NCBI RefSeq assembly: GCF_009831655.1
Contig: NZ_WRPA01000017.1
Coordinates: 1 to 64,000 of the forward strand
DNA length: 64,000 bases
Source: Shewanella insulae
GTDB taxonomy: Bacteria > Pseudomonadota > Gammaproteobacteria > Enterobacterales > Shewanellaceae
Direction: 5' to 3'
The translations under genes and the position numbers were made by a program. Below are positions 32,487 to 41,884 of the stretch, in pieces; the stretch's first letter is position 1; the number at the start of each line of letters is the position of its first letter. The notes beneath the pieces were generated by a model, which saw nothing but the letters and a program-made list of their open reading frames with translations, did not search any database and was not told where the DNA came from.

Positions 32487-34019
32487 CTAGAGGCTAGGTA
32501 ACACGCCAGCCGGTAGATACTGGTTGTAGCTGGCGCTCAATAGCAGGTCGGTAGCCGCTTCGATATCCGGACCGAAGAATCTGTCCTTATCATAGTAGGC
32601 CACTACCTCACGCAGCTCGGCCTTAGCCTTAGCCACGGCCGTCGCAGGCTGCAGCGGTGCGCGGAAATCCAGGCCCTGAGCCGCCGCCAGCAATTCAACT
32701 GCCAGCACGCCACGGGTGTTTTCCGACATGTCACGCAGACGGCGCGCCGCGAAGGTCGCCATAGAGACGTGATCTTCCTGGTTGGCCGAGGTCGGCAGGC
32801 TGTCGACCGAGGCAGGATGAGCGTAAGTCTTGTTCTCAGAGGCCAGGGCCGCCGCCGTCACCTGAGCGATCATGAAACCAGAGTTCACCCCGCCGTTCTC
32901 CACCAAAAATGGTGGCAGCTTAGAGAGGTTAGAGTCGATCAGCAGGGCGATACGACGCTCGGCGATGGAGCCCAGCTCGGCGATGGCAATCGCCAGGTTA
33001 TCCGCCGCCATGGCCACGGGCTCGGCGTGGAAGTTACCGCCCGAGATGATGTCGCCGGTATCCTGGAACACCAGTGGGTTATCGGTTACGCCGTTGGCTT
33101 CGGTGGCCAGCACCTCGGCGGCGTGACGGATCTGGGTCAGACAGGCACCCAGCACCTGTGGCTGACAACGCAGCGAGTATGGATCCTGCACCTTCTCACA
33201 GTTGATGTGATCCAGGCTGATCTCAGACTCATTCCCCAGCAGGTGACGGAACACGGCGGCCGAGTCGATCTGGCCCTTCTGGCCGCGCGCCGCATGGATG
33301 CGTGGGTCGAACGGGCTACGACTGCCCATGGCGGCCTCGACGCTCATGGCGCCGATCACCGAGCTGGCCGCAAACAGATCTTCGGCATTGAACAGACCTT
33401 CCAGCGCCAGGGCGGTAGAGGCCTGAGTGCCGTTAAGCAGCGCCAGACCTTCCTTCGCCGCCAGTTCGATAGGCTTGAGACCGGCGATCTCCAGGCCTTC
33501 GGCGGCCGAGATGATCTGTCCCTTGTGGCTCATCTCGCCTTCGCCCAGCAGCGGCAGACACATGTGTGACAGCGGCGCCAGGTCGCCCGAGGCGCCTACC
33601 GACCCCTTCTCGGGCACACATGGGTAGACTTCGGCGTTCACCAGGGCGATCAGGAAGTTGATCACCTCGAGACGAATGCCTGAGAAGCCACGGCTGAGGG
33701 AGTTGATCTTCAGCACCATCATCAGGCGCACTGTGGCGTCTTGCATATACTGGCCGGTACCGGCGGCGTGAGACAGCACGATAGAGCGCTGTAGCAGCTG
33801 CAGATCTTCCTCGCCAATCTTAGTGTTGGCCAGCAGACCGAAGCCGGTGTTGATGCCGTAGACGGTGCGACCTTCGTCGATCACCTTCTGTACCAGACCG
33901 GCACTGGTGTTGATGTCGGCCACGGCGCTGTCACACAGCTCCAGGCTCAACTTACCACGGCTGACGGCTCTTAGTTGTGCCAGGCTAAGGGTGCCCGGCT
34001 TTAATACTAGATGACTCAT
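32487..34019 (-). CDS. hutH: histidine ammonia-lyase
   Basis: HutH deaminates L-histidine to trans-urocanate, the first step of histidine catabolism. The 510-residue protein has Ala143-Ser144-Gly145 in [12 protein letters not shown], which cyclises to the MIO cofactor, and the Tyr-containing YGINTGFG loop near residue 54. Length and all main blocks match the family. It starts 27 bases after the hutU stop and ends before the terminator at 32447-32467. Confidence 0.98.
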   Translation of the reverse strand: MSHLVLKPGTLSLAQLRAVSRGKLSLELCDSAVADINTSAGLVQKVIDEGRTVYGINTGFGLLANTKIGEEDLQLLQRSIVLSHAAGTGQYMQDATVRLMMVLKINSLSRGFSGIRLEVINFLIALVNAEVYPCVPEKGSVGASGDLAPLSHMCLPLLGEGEMSHKGQIISAAEGLEIAGLKPIELAAKEGLALLNGTQASTALALEGLFNAEDLFAASSVIGAMSVEAAMGSRSPFDPRIHAARGQKGQIDSAAVFRHLLGNESEISLDHINCEKVQDPYSLRCQPQVLGACLTQIRHAAEVLATEANGVTDNPLVFQDTGDIISGGNFHAEPVAMAADNLAIAIAELGSIAERRIALLIDSNLSKLPPFLVENGGVNSGFMIAQVTAAALASENKTYAHPASVDSLPTSANQEDHVSMATFAARRLRDMSENTRGVLAVELLAAAQGLDFRAPLQPATAVAKAKAELREVVAYYDKDRFFGPDIEAATDLLLSASYNQYLPAGVLPSL

Positions 34020-34046
34020 AGTTACAACCTCTTGTTCTTATTGTTT

Positions 34047-35717
34047 TTACAGGTTGAGCATGGGCAGATCCAGGCCCTGCTCCTTGGCACACTGCTTGGC
34101 GATCTCATAGCCAGCATCCGCATGACGCATCACGCCGGTTGCAGGGTCGTTCCACAGCACACGGCCCAGACGCGCCTCGGCCTCGTCTGTACCATCGGCA
34201 ACGATCACCACACCCGAGTGCTGACTGAAGCCCATGCCGACGCCGCCGCCGTGGTGCAGAGACACCCAAGTCGCGCCGCTTGCGGTGTTAAGCAGGGCGT
34301 TCATCAGCGGCCAATCCGATACCGCATCACTGCCGTCCAGCATAGATTCGGTCTCACGGTTAGGGCTGGCAACAGAGCCAGAATCCAGGTGGTCACGACC
34401 GATCACGATTGGCGCCGACAGCTCGCCGTTTTTCACCATCTCGTTGAAGGCCTTAGCCAGACGCGCCCTGTCTTTCAGGCCGACCCAGCAGATACGTGCC
34501 GGCAGCCCCTGGAAGGCGATGCGCTCGCGCGCCATGTCCAGCCAGTTGTGCAGGTGCGGGTTGTCTGGGATCAGCTCCTTCACCTTAGCGTCTGTCTTGT
34601 AGATATCTTCCGGATCGCCAGAGAGCGCCGCCCAGCGGAAGGGACCTATGCCTTCGCAGAAGAGTGGACGCACATAGGCAGGTACGAAACCTGGAAAGTC
34701 GAAGGCATTTTCTACGCCCTCTTCGAACGCCATCTGGCGAATGTTGTTACCATAGTCTGTGGTGGCCGCGCCTGCCGCCTGCAGGGCCAGCATGGCTTTA
34801 ACCTGTACCGCCATCGACTGCTTGGCCGCCTTAACCACGGCTGCCTCATCTTTTTTGCGCATCTCGGCGGCGTATTCCAGGGTCCAGCCCTGTGGCAGGT
34901 AGCCGTTTAGCGGATCGTGGGCCGAGGTCTGGTCGGTCACCACGTCTGGGGTGATGCCGCGTTCCACCAGCTCGGCGAAGACATCGGCGGCGTTGGCGAG
35001 CAGGCCGACTGACACTGGCTTGCCGCTCTTGTTGGCTTCGTCGATCATCGCCAGCGCCTCATCCAGGCTAGTGGCCTTTTTGTCTACATAACGGGTACGC
35101 AGACGGAAGTCGATGCGAGTCTCGTCCACCTCACAGGCCAGTACAGAGTAGCCCGCCATGGTGCCAGCCAGTGGCTGAGCGCCACCCATGCCACCCAGAC
35201 CGCCGGTGAGGATCCACTTGCCACTGGCGTCACCGCCAAAGTGTTGCTTGGCCATGGCCACGAAGGTCTCGTAGGTGCCCTGAACGATACCCTGAGAGCC
35301 GATATAGATCCAAGAACCGGCAGTCATCTGGCCATACATGGCCAGGCCCTTCTTATCCAGCTCGTTGAAGTGTTCCCAGTTAGCCCAGTGTGGTACCAGG
35401 TTAGAGTTGGCGATGATGACGCGTGGCGCGTTGCTGTGGGTCTTGAACACGCCCACAGGCTTGCCCGACTGCACCAGCAGGGTCTCGTCTTCTTCCAGGC
35501 GCTGCAGCACCTCTACTATCTTGTCGTAGCACTGCCAGTCACGGGCCGCACGGCCGATACCGCCGTAGACCACCAGGTCTTCCGGGCGCTCGGCCACATC
35601 TGGGTGCAGGTTGTTCATCAGCATGCGCATCGGCGCCTCGGTGAGCCAGCTCTTACAGCTTAGCGTAGTGCCATGTGGCGCTATGATGCGACGGCTAGGG
35701 TCGTGTCTCTTATCCAT
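34047..35717 (-). CDS. hutU: urocanate hydratase
   Basis: HutU converts urocanate to imidazolone propionate using tightly bound NAD+. The 556-residue protein has [17 protein letters not shown] (about 167-183) in the NAD-binding part and the C-terminal [17 protein letters not shown] near 490-506, both diagnostic. Length is as expected. GAGG precedes the ATG. It lies between hutC and hutH in the same orientation. Confidence 0.98.
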   Translation of the reverse strand: MDKRHDPSRRIIAPHGTTLSCKSWLTEAPMRMLMNNLHPDVAERPEDLVVYGGIGRAARDWQCYDKIVEVLQRLEEDETLLVQSGKPVGVFKTHSNAPRVIIANSNLVPHWANWEHFNELDKKGLAMYGQMTAGSWIYIGSQGIVQGTYETFVAMAKQHFGGDASGKWILTGGLGGMGGAQPLAGTMAGYSVLACEVDETRIDFRLRTRYVDKKATSLDEALAMIDEANKSGKPVSVGLLANAADVFAELVERGITPDVVTDQTSAHDPLNGYLPQGWTLEYAAEMRKKDEAAVVKAAKQSMAVQVKAMLALQAAGAATTDYGNNIRQMAFEEGVENAFDFPGFVPAYVRPLFCEGIGPFRWAALSGDPEDIYKTDAKVKELIPDNPHLHNWLDMARERIAFQGLPARICWVGLKDRARLAKAFNEMVKNGELSAPIVIGRDHLDSGSVASPNRETESMLDGSDAVSDWPLMNALLNTASGATWVSLHHGGGVGMGFSQHSGVVIVADGTDEAEARLGRVLWNDPATGVMRHADAGYEIAKQCAKEQGLDLPMLNL

Positions 35718-35838
35718 TCTTGCTTACCTCAATTGTGCTGTCACGATGACATTATTTTTATGTTTATCTGTTACTTAATACCTGTCGCAACCTAATGGCT
35801 ACTGAGGGAACAGGCGGTCCCGAAATCTGTTGTGCCGA

Positions 35839-36546
35839 CTAGCGATTAAAGGTCAGGTGTCCGCCTAGGCGGAAACGGCTGCCCGGATGCAGCAGGCGGG
35901 CGAAACTCACCACCCCCTGACGGGACCAGGTGCGACGCAGGATCTGCAGGCAAGGTTCGCTAGACTCTATCTGCAGACGCGCGCGTTGGATATCGTCGGC
36001 CACCACGGCCTCTATGGTGTGGCGGGCCTCGGTAAGTGGCGCCACCAGGGAGAGGTATTCGTGGGGGGTCTGCAGGCTAAAGTCTTGATCCGGGTAGTCG
36101 GGCACTAGCTGCGGATTAACGAAACGCTCCTCCAGCTGCAGCGGCGTCCCCTGCTCGCAGTGCACCAGCACCGAGTAGAACACCTCGCTGCCCTCCTCCA
36201 GCCCTAAAGCGATGGCGATCTGCGCCCTGGCCTGGACGCGGGTCAGCTCGAGCTGCTTGACGCTATAACCATGGCCCCTGTCCTTGATCTCGTCGGCGAT
36301 GTTGCGGATCGCCATCATGGAGGATTGCGACTTGAGCCCGGCCACGAAGGTACCCAGGCCCTGGGAGCGCTCGAGCACGCCAGACTCGGTCAGCTCGGTC
36401 AGAGCGCGCCGCGCCGTCATGCGGCTACAGGTAAACAGCTCGGCCAGTTGGTTCTCCGACGGCACGCGGCTATGCTGCTGCCACTCACCGGACTCCACCT
36501 TGGTCAAGATAAACTGTTTAATCTCTGCAAACTTGGGCGTCGCCAT
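35839..36546 (-). CDS. hutC: histidine utilisation repressor, GntR family
   Basis: HutC represses the hut genes and is released by urocanate. The 235-residue protein has a GntR winged helix (about 5-72: VPSENQLAELFTCSRMTARRALTELTESGVLERSQGLGTFV region) and a UTRA effector domain (about 90-235). An AGAGGAA sequence precedes ATG 36546. It is divergent from hutI; the palindrome at 36646-36659 between them is its likely operator, and the hutC promoter appears to overlap it (TTGTAT / TAGGAT on the minus strand), implying autoregulation. Confidence 0.95.
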   Translation of the reverse strand: MATPKFAEIKQFILTKVESGEWQQHSRVPSENQLAELFTCSRMTARRALTELTESGVLERSQGLGTFVAGLKSQSSMMAIRNIADEIKDRGHGYSVKQLELTRVQARAQIAIALGLEEGSEVFYSVLVHCEQGTPLQLEERFVNPQLVPDYPDQDFSLQTPHEYLSLVAPLTEARHTIEAVVADDIQRARLQIESSEPCLQILRRTWSRQGVVSFARLLHPGSRFRLGGHLTFNR

Positions 36547-36611
36547 CTCTGTTCCTCTGTGGGCTGCCGGGTTGCTATCGCCCCGGACATAGCCGCAAAC
36601 TCGATTACACT

Positions 36612-36640
36612 TTTCAAATGCTGAAAATTACCGCTATAAT
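36612..36640 (+). promoter_or_regulatory. probable hutI promoter
   Basis: TTTCAA (36612-36617), a 17-base spacer and a perfect TATAAT (36635-36640). The transcription start would fall at the HutC palindrome directly downstream, so repressor binding would block it. Confidence 0.55.
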
Positions 36641-36645
36641 CCTAG

Positions 36646-36659
36646 CTTGTATATACAAG
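36646..36659. promoter_or_regulatory. HutC operator palindrome
   Basis: CTTGTATATACAAG is a perfect 14-base inverted repeat of the TTGTATATACAA type known for HutC sites. A second half-site, AATACAAG, follows within ten bases. It lies between divergent hutC and hutI. Confidence 0.8.
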
Positions 36660-36727
36660 TAAATACAAGCGAGCTCACACAAATTTATTGCCGCCATAGT
36701 TAAGGCGCGCCAGTCGAGGGAAACATC

Positions 36728-37954
36728 ATGTCTTGGGATCAGGTTTGGATTGACGTCAATATCGCCACTATGGACCCTGAAATTTCAGCGCCTTACGGTG
36801 CGATCACCGATGCCGCCATCGCCATCAAGGAGGGCAAGATCGCCTGGATGGGTCCCCGCAGCGAACTACCCGAGTTCGATGTCTTGTCAACGCCAGTTTA
36901 CAGAGGCAAGGACGGCTGGCTCACACCCGGCCTTATCGACGCCCACACCCACCTGGTGTTTGCCGGCAACCGCGCCAACGAGTTTGAGCTGCGCCTGCAG
37001 GGTGCCAGCTATGAAGAGATCGCCCGCGCCGGCGGCGGCATCATCAGCACGGTCAAGGCCTGTCGCGAGGCCAGCGAAGCCGAGCTGTTCGAGCTGGGAC
37101 GCCAACGCCTCAACGCCCTGGCCAAGGAGGGGGTGACCACAGTCGAGATAAAATCCGGCTATGGCCTGGATACCGAAACCGAACTCAAGCTGCTCAGGGT
37201 CGCCCGCGAGCTAGGCAAGCATCACCATGTGGACGTGAAGATCACCTTCCTCGGCGCCCACGCCATCCCGCCCGAGTACAAGGACAACAGCGACGCCTAT
37301 GTAGATCTGGTGCTCGATGAGATGCTACCCGCAGTGATCCAAGAGGGGCTGGCCGATGCCGTGGATGTCTTCTGCGAGAACATCGCCTTCAGCCTGGCAC
37401 AGACAGAGCGGGTGCTCAGCGCGGCTAAACAGGCTGGACTGGATATCAAGCTGCACGCCGAGCAGCTGTCGAACCTGGGCGGTTCGGCCATGGCGGCCAA
37501 ATTAGGCGCCAAGTCGGTGGATCATATCGAATACCTGGATGAGGCGGGCGTTAAGGCATTGAGCGAGAGCGGCACCTGCGCCACCCTGCTTCCCGGCGCC
37601 TTCTACTTCCTGCGGGAAACCCAGATGCCGCCTATCGACATGCTACGTCAATACGAGGTGCCCATGGTGCTGGCCAGCGACTACAACCCAGGCTCGTCGC
37701 CACTCTGCTCGAGCCTGCTGATGCTCAACATGGGCTGTACCCTGTTCCGCCTCACCCCAGAGGAAGCCCTCGCAGGCATGACACGCAACGCCGCCAAGGC
37801 GCTGGGCGTCGAGGCCTCTGTCGGCGTACTCAAGGTCGGCATGCAAGCCGACTTCTGTCTGTGGGATATCACCACCCCCGCGGCCCTCGCCTACAGCTAT
37901 GGAGTGGATGTGTGTAAGGAAGTGTTGAAAAACGGGAACCTGGTTCATCAGTGA
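36728..37954 (+). CDS. hutI: imidazolonepropionase
   Basis: HutI hydrolyses 4-imidazolone-5-propionate to N-formimino-L-glutamate, the third step of histidine breakdown. The 408-residue amidohydrolase has the metal-binding [13 protein letters not shown] near 74, a [10 protein letters not shown] block near 246 and SDYNPGSSP near 317. GAGGGA precedes the ATG. It is the only hut enzyme on the plus strand; no formimidoylglutamase gene (hutG or hutF) is in this cluster. Confidence 0.97.
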   Translation: MSWDQVWIDVNIATMDPEISAPYGAITDAAIAIKEGKIAWMGPRSELPEFDVLSTPVYRGKDGWLTPGLIDAHTHLVFAGNRANEFELRLQGASYEEIARAGGGIISTVKACREASEAELFELGRQRLNALAKEGVTTVEIKSGYGLDTETELKLLRVARELGKHHHVDVKITFLGAHAIPPEYKDNSDAYVDLVLDEMLPAVIQEGLADAVDVFCENIAFSLAQTERVLSAAKQAGLDIKLHAEQLSNLGGSAMAAKLGAKSVDHIEYLDEAGVKALSESGTCATLLPGAFYFLRETQMPPIDMLRQYEVPMVLASDYNPGSSPLCSSLLMLNMGCTLFRLTPEEALAGMTRNAAKALGVEASVGVLKVGMQADFCLWDITTPAALAYSYGVDVCKEVLKNGNLVHQ

Positions 37955-38014
37955 AGATGAAGTGATCTTCTGGTTTTGTGCCCATCAGGGTTTTGGTATT
38001 TAGCCAGTGAATGA

Positions 38015-38038
38015 GATAACCATGATTTAATGGTTATC
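38015..38038 (+). terminator. inverted repeat downstream of hutI
   Basis: GATAACCAT-GATTTA-ATGGTTATC forms a perfect nine-pair hairpin about 60 bases after hutI. It lacks a T-run, so it may be a weak terminator or the edge of the repeat element that follows. Confidence 0.45.
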
Positions 38039-38240
38039 TATCACCTGCGGTGGGTGCAGCATAGGGACATGCTAATGTCGTGATCACATGGATGTGAAAG
38101 AACGACCTCATGTGCAAGCACTCTTTTGGCACGGTGAGTGAAGCGCAGCTTCTAGCTCACGAACGAGAGGCATGGATGCCGAACTGGATTTTAAACAGGG
38201 ACGTTGTTCAAGCCCATCCCTCCATGAACTGTAATGGCAT
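38038..38240. repeat. REP-like intergenic repeat, copy 1
   Basis: Contains CTATCACCTGCGGTGGG (38038-38054), the small palindrome CACATGGATGTG (about 38093-38104), CTCATGTGCAAGCA and CTTTTGGCACG (38107-38132), then GGCATGGATGCC and CAGGGACGTTGTTC. The first and third blocks recur at 38343-38387. The palindromic xxCATGGATGxx cores resemble Shewanella intergenic repeat families. No gene is visible between hutI and the insertion sequence (37955-38638). Confidence 0.6.
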
Positions 38241-38342
38241 AAATGCCAAATGACTTCCTAGTCAGCAAATATATAGCTGTAAATTCTTCGCTTCAGCTTT
38301 TGATATTTAATAAGTAATTGAAAGCCATGACGCCATGGCAAC

Positions 38343-38387
38343 CTATCACCTGCGGTGGGCTCATGTGCAAGCACACTTTTGGCACGC
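38343..38387. repeat. REP-like intergenic repeat, copy 2, abutting the insertion sequence
   Basis: CTATCACCTGCGGTGGG (38343-38359) repeats copy 1 exactly and is followed directly by CTCATGTGCAAGCAC and CTTTTGGCACGC. In copy 1 about 50 bases separate the two blocks. The left end of the IS begins about 13 bases further on, so the IS seems to have entered a repeat element. Confidence 0.6.
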
Positions 38388-38410
38388 AGCAAGCCCGTAT
38401 ATGGACACCT

Positions 38411-38638
38411 GGATAGATTCAATAGCTAATTTGTTAGTAACAAAAGATATTACTGCATCCGTATATCCGACCTGTTTATGAGCAATTAGAGGCTCTGGCC
38501 TTAATGAGAACCGCGCCTCTACGCCTTAACCGTCCCTCCGAACTCTTAGGTTCATGGACTCTCTCAGGTGTTGTAGAGGCCGGTATTACCTGTTGTTACA
38601 TTACTTTTTAGCAGTACATGGTTTGTTTTACTTACAGG
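38411..38638 (-). ncRNA. candidate bridge/seek RNA region of the IS
   Basis: The segment between the transposase stop and the IS end has several pairing tracts (AGAGGC near 38488 with GCCTCT near 38515, and CCTCT near 38516 with AGAGG near 38575), compatible with a folded RNA. CCGTATAT at 38459-38466 also spans the left IS junction (38395-38402), and GGCTCTG near 38491 recurs in the right flank near 39751. In IS1111-type elements the guide RNA is made from this place. No transcript end can be fixed from sequence. Confidence 0.45.
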
Positions 38639-39652
38639 TCAAACCGCTCTGAACTCCGTTTTCTTAAATAGAATAGCCCAAACAATTCTTGCTAACTTGT
38701 TAGCCAGTGCGACTGCAGACTTGTGACTGCCTCGCCGTTCGATAAGCGTTTTAACCCAAACAGACAGCCTGTCTTGCGCTGTTTTACAGTGTCTTATAAT
38801 CGACCAAGCACATTGAATAAGTAGCTTCCTGAGGTAACGGTTACCTCGCTTCGTTATCCCGCCAAGACTCTGCTTTCCACCGCTTGAATGCTCTTTTGGC
38901 ACTAAGCCAATGTTTGCTGAAAAATGTCTACCGTTTTTGTAGGACGAACCATTACCTGCAAACGAGACTACGGCTGTTGCCGTAATTTCTCCTATTCCCT
39001 TTATTTGCATTAGCAGTTTAGCTCCTTCGGAAGCCTGGGCCTGCTGTTTGATATCCTTTTCTGATGACTTTATGGCTTCATTAATCGCGCTCCACTCTTG
39101 GTGTAGCAGAGTAAAATGGACTCGAGCTCTTTCGGTTAATTCATTTTCAGCATCTTCAATTAAGTCAGGTAATGCTGCTTTAAGGCTTTCTTTGCCTTGA
39201 GCAATAACGATACCATACTCATTTAGCAGGCCTCTGATTTGATTAATCAATGTTGTTCTGGCATCGACCTGCCTTTCTCTGATTCGATGTGCCAACATCA
39301 TATCAACCTGCTCTAACGTTCTAGGCTCTACAAATTGAATATTAGGTCTATGCGCTGCTTCACAAATAGCGAAGGCATCATTACGGTCGTTTTTATTACC
39401 TTTGACAAAAGGCTTCACATGCTGAGGGGGAATTAACCTTACTTGATAACCTTGAGCTTTTAAGCTTCTTCCCCAGTAATTTGACCCGCTACAAGCCTCC
39501 ATAGCTATGATTACATCAGGGTATTGGGCTAAAAACGCCATAAGTTGATGTCGACGAAGTGCACGATTAAATACAGATTTACAAGCCTGATTCACACCAC
39601 AAACTTGGAAGACATTTTTTGCCAAATCGATACCAATTAGAGTAACTTTCAT
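38639..39652 (-). CDS. IS110-family transposase
   Basis: A 337-residue DEDD-type recombinase. The N-terminal RuvC-like domain has the acidic residues in GIDLAK (about 9), AMEACSG and KNDRNDA; the C-terminal transposase_20 domain shows MQIKGIGEITATAVVSF and a conserved Ser-containing NIGLVPKEHSSGGKQSLGGITKRGN region with the catalytic serine. ATG 39652 is preceded by AAAGGTG about seven bases upstream; the 26 extra codons upstream run into the IS end and are not used. The gene looks intact. Confidence 0.92.
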   Translation of the reverse strand: MKVTLIGIDLAKNVFQVCGVNQACKSVFNRALRRHQLMAFLAQYPDVIIAMEACSGSNYWGRSLKAQGYQVRLIPPQHVKPFVKGNKNDRNDAFAICEAAHRPNIQFVEPRTLEQVDMMLAHRIRERQVDARTTLINQIRGLLNEYGIVIAQGKESLKAALPDLIEDAENELTERARVHFTLLHQEWSAINEAIKSSEKDIKQQAQASEGAKLLMQIKGIGEITATAVVSFAGNGSSYKNGRHFSANIGLVPKEHSSGGKQSLGGITKRGNRYLRKLLIQCAWSIIRHCKTAQDRLSVWVKTLIERRGSHKSAVALANKLARIVWAILFKKTEFRAV

Positions 39653-39744
39653 AGTGGACACCTTTTGTTGATATTGAACTCGCAAATTCAATATGGCGCT
39701 TTTGACGCCGACTTTACAAGAGGTGTCCATCTCATCATCCCTGG

Positions 39745-39850
39745 GGGCTCTGCGGTGGCATCTGATGTGAATGGATTCACAAATGCAGCGATGACATGGA
39801 TGTCAAAGAGCTGCCATGCCACCGAAGGCCAAAAGCGTGCTTACACCCGG
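39745..39850. repeat. REP-like intergenic repeat, right flank of the IS
   Basis: GGGGGCTCTGCGGTGGCAT at about 39747-39765 and the inverse ATGCCACC near 39817 form a long imperfect palindrome enclosing GACATGGATGTC and ending in CCAAAAGCGTGC, the reverse complement of the CTTTTGGC block in the left-flank copies. It is a further member of the repeat family at 38038-38387. Confidence 0.55.
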
Positions 39851-39929
39851 TCATCAGTCTCTTCGATTTGGCATCATTGCAGAAGTGCCTAACTCTCTTA
39901 AGTAAACTCTCTCCTCCCCCAAAGGCTAA

Positions 39930-40082
39930 CTCCCACTGCCAAGGCGTCCAATACCTAAAAGGATTGCTGAAACAAATTCTTGTAATGAGGAATATGCAAT
40001 TGAAATTCATAAATATAAAGACCAAGATGACCTATCAAATGTCACTCGAGATCTAGTAAATGACGTCACAAATTACGATTGA
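39930..40082 (+). pseudogene. headless reading-frame tail overlapping the KAP gene start
   Basis: A 50-codon open frame, ending TGA at 40082, reads like the C-terminus of a protein (IAETNSCNEEYAIEIHKYKD, then DQDDLSNVTRDLVNDVTNYD). It has no ATG, GTG or TTG, and its upstream side meets repeat sequence. Its last 23 bases overlap the KAP NTPase start, the kind of overlap seen between coupled genes. It is probably the remains of a gene that stood in front of the KAP gene, cut off by the repeat or IS event. The family is not recognised, and a chance frame is possible. Confidence 0.4.
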
Positions 40083-41697
40083 TTGGTCGACCCCATTACA
40101 AACAGAAGACGATAGGGAAAACTTCCCAGCAGACCAGCTAGTTCGCGCAAAGTATGCAGAGTTTCTAACACATTTTTTGGCGTCTAAGGGCGAAGATAGC
40201 TCAAGCGAGAAACATAGCTATGTATTAAATTTGAACGCCGAATGGGGAGCAGGTAAATCTTACTTCCTGCGTCGCTGGGCGGCAGACTTGAAAGAAGAAT
40301 ACCCAGTTGTTTATGTAGACGCTTGGAAGCAAGACTACTCAGATGATCCCTTAATGACTGTTATCTCATCGATGATAACGCAGTTAAGAGAGCAAGCAGG
40401 GAAGAATGAAGAAGATCCTCTATTTAAAACACCACGTAAATTAATAGGCTTACTCAAAGCTGCCGCACCGAGCATTGCAAGAGGAGTTGCAACCAGATAC
40501 TTAGGCATAGATCCCGTAAAAATCATTCAACAAGCTGATGATGACGATATTGGTGAGACGGTTAAAGACCGAAATGGACAAGATATCGATATGGGGCTAG
40601 CAGCCTCAAAAATAGTCGAACACTTAATCAAGGATCACGATGCCAAATCTGACGCAATAGCCAGTTTAAAGCTAAGTGTTGGGCAGTGGGTCAGGGCCGT
40701 CGTCGGACTTCAAAAAAAACAGCATCCCGCATTTATTTTTATTGATGAACTTGATCGATGCAGGCCTAGCTACGCCGTTGAAATGCTCGAAACAATTAAG
40801 CACATTTTCGACATCCCTGGCGTCGTATTTGTTGTTGCAACCGATACAGAACAACTACAACACACAATAAAGGCAATCTACGGCCAAGGGTTCGATGCTC
40901 GCACTTACCTCGGCAGATTCTTTAACAGCCGCTATACCCTCAAGGCCCCCTCTTTTGAAAAGTTACTTTCTGTTCATTGTGATGTGGAGAAGTTATCTGA
41001 ATCATACTTCAACGATAGAAATATCAAGAACTGGCCAGCACTTGATGTCCAGACTGAAGACTCAGGTTTAATGCCACTCAAAAACCTGACGACCATTTAT
41101 AACGCATTTTCGTTATCGGCAAGGCAAGTCATTCAAACAACAGAACGCCTCATTTCTGTTGTCGAAAACCTAAAGAAACATTCTCACGTCAACCTACTTT
41201 ATCTCGCCTTCCTATTTTGCCTAAGAGAAAAAGACCAATTCCTATATGACACAATGCTTACAAAAGGTATCACTCAAAATTTTTCAGGCCAACAATCACT
41301 ACACCAATTACTAATTGAAAGACTCGTAAACATAGCGATCAATAAGTTGAATATCCGATTAGATCCTTCAACTTTGATCAATGAACCAAGGGATAACTCT
41401 CTAAACCCCATATGGTCTACTCACATTGCTCCAGATGGTCAATACGCTCTCTCTATTTTCACATTTATTGAAGTTACAGATGCGCTCATAAAAACTGGAT
41501 CACAATGGTCAAACCTCAGAAGTGAGGCAATACGTTATTTATCCAACAAAAATAATGACGTACATGTTAAAAGCTGGTTCACCCTTTTAGCTGAAAAAGA
41601 AAACACACTGAGCACCTATGGTATTGGTGCGTACAAAGATTTAGTCGAACTTGCTTCGGCATTGGATATGCCAGAACCGGAAAGCACACAAAGTTAA
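40060..41697 (+). CDS. KAP family P-loop NTPase
   Basis: A 545-residue protein with a Walker A motif WGAGKSYFLRRW (Gly63 to Ser67) and Walker B FIFIDELDRCRPSYAVEML (Asp229, Glu230, Asp232), followed by VVFVVATDTEQL, the KAP family pattern. KAP members are ATPases with scattered occurrence on mobile elements; known relatives include the phage-exclusion protein PifA of plasmid F. The membrane insert found in some KAP proteins is not evident here. Codon use is clearly more AT-rich than in neighbouring genes, so recent acquisition is likely. No ribosome-binding site precedes the ATG, consistent with coupling to the truncated upstream frame. A role in phage defence is inference. Confidence 0.88.
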   Translation: MTSQITIDWSTPLQTEDDRENFPADQLVRAKYAEFLTHFLASKGEDSSSEKHSYVLNLNAEWGAGKSYFLRRWAADLKEEYPVVYVDAWKQDYSDDPLMTVISSMITQLREQAGKNEEDPLFKTPRKLIGLLKAAAPSIARGVATRYLGIDPVKIIQQADDDDIGETVKDRNGQDIDMGLAASKIVEHLIKDHDAKSDAIASLKLSVGQWVRAVVGLQKKQHPAFIFIDELDRCRPSYAVEMLETIKHIFDIPGVVFVVATDTEQLQHTIKAIYGQGFDARTYLGRFFNSRYTLKAPSFEKLLSVHCDVEKLSESYFNDRNIKNWPALDVQTEDSGLMPLKNLTTIYNAFSLSARQVIQTTERLISVVENLKKHSHVNLLYLAFLFCLREKDQFLYDTMLTKGITQNFSGQQSLHQLLIERLVNIAINKLNIRLDPSTLINEPRDNSLNPIWSTHIAPDGQYALSIFTFIEVTDALIKTGSQWSNLRSEAIRYLSNKNNDVHVKSWFTLLAEKENTLSTYGIGAYKDLVELASALDMPEPESTQS

Positions 41698-41761
41698 ATT
41701 ACTATTTTACGATGACTTAAACCGTCAGAAGATATCAAAAGTAGCTTAATCGAAGAGACGT

Positions 41762-41884
41762 TGGATAAGGTGTGTAGGTATGTCTGAGGGTATCGAAAAC
41801 AGGGATGTTTTCGTTAAGCGGCCAGGGATGGCTTTACAGCGTCCCGAAGACGTACCTGCACATAAGCCCGCGGCAGGCGATTAA
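41762..41884. repeat. Shewanella-type intergenic repeat with spurious 34-codon frame
   Basis: GAGGGTATCGAAAACAGGGATG, GCCAGGGATGGCTTTACAGC and a run to GCGGCAGGC form a repeat resembling elements scattered between Shewanella genes. It happens to contain an ATG-to-TAA frame (41780-41884, MSEGIENRDVFVK...), which I take to be a by-product of the repeat and not a gene. The rest of 41698-42022 shows nothing I can identify. Confidence 0.6.

Larger units (their letters stand above)
38401..39730 (-). mobile_element. IS110-family (IS1111-like) insertion sequence
   Basis: Bounded here by ten-base subterminal inverted repeats ATGGACACCT (38401-38410) and AGGTGTCCAT (39721-39730); the true ends probably lie a few bases outside. 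It holds one transposase gene. The downstream noncoding part is about 230 bases and the upstream one about 70 bases. Subterminal repeats and a long region after the transposase gene fit the IS1111 subgroup, which encodes its guide RNA there. Both sides are flanked by REP-like sequence. Confidence 0.8.

Noticed and set aside
37955..39900. CRISPR array among the repeats near the IS
   Set aside because: The repeats are few, unevenly spaced and palindromic blocks of different length; there are no regular spacers or cas genes.
40060..41697. A QatABCD-type defence system around the KAP gene
   Set aside because: Downstream there is only repeat sequence and the GDCCVxC gene on the other strand; no QueC-like or TatD-like partners are present.
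41780..41884. A 34-codon ATG frame after the KAP gene
   Set aside because: It lies within a repeat element and has no ribosome-binding site; taken as a by-product of the repeat.
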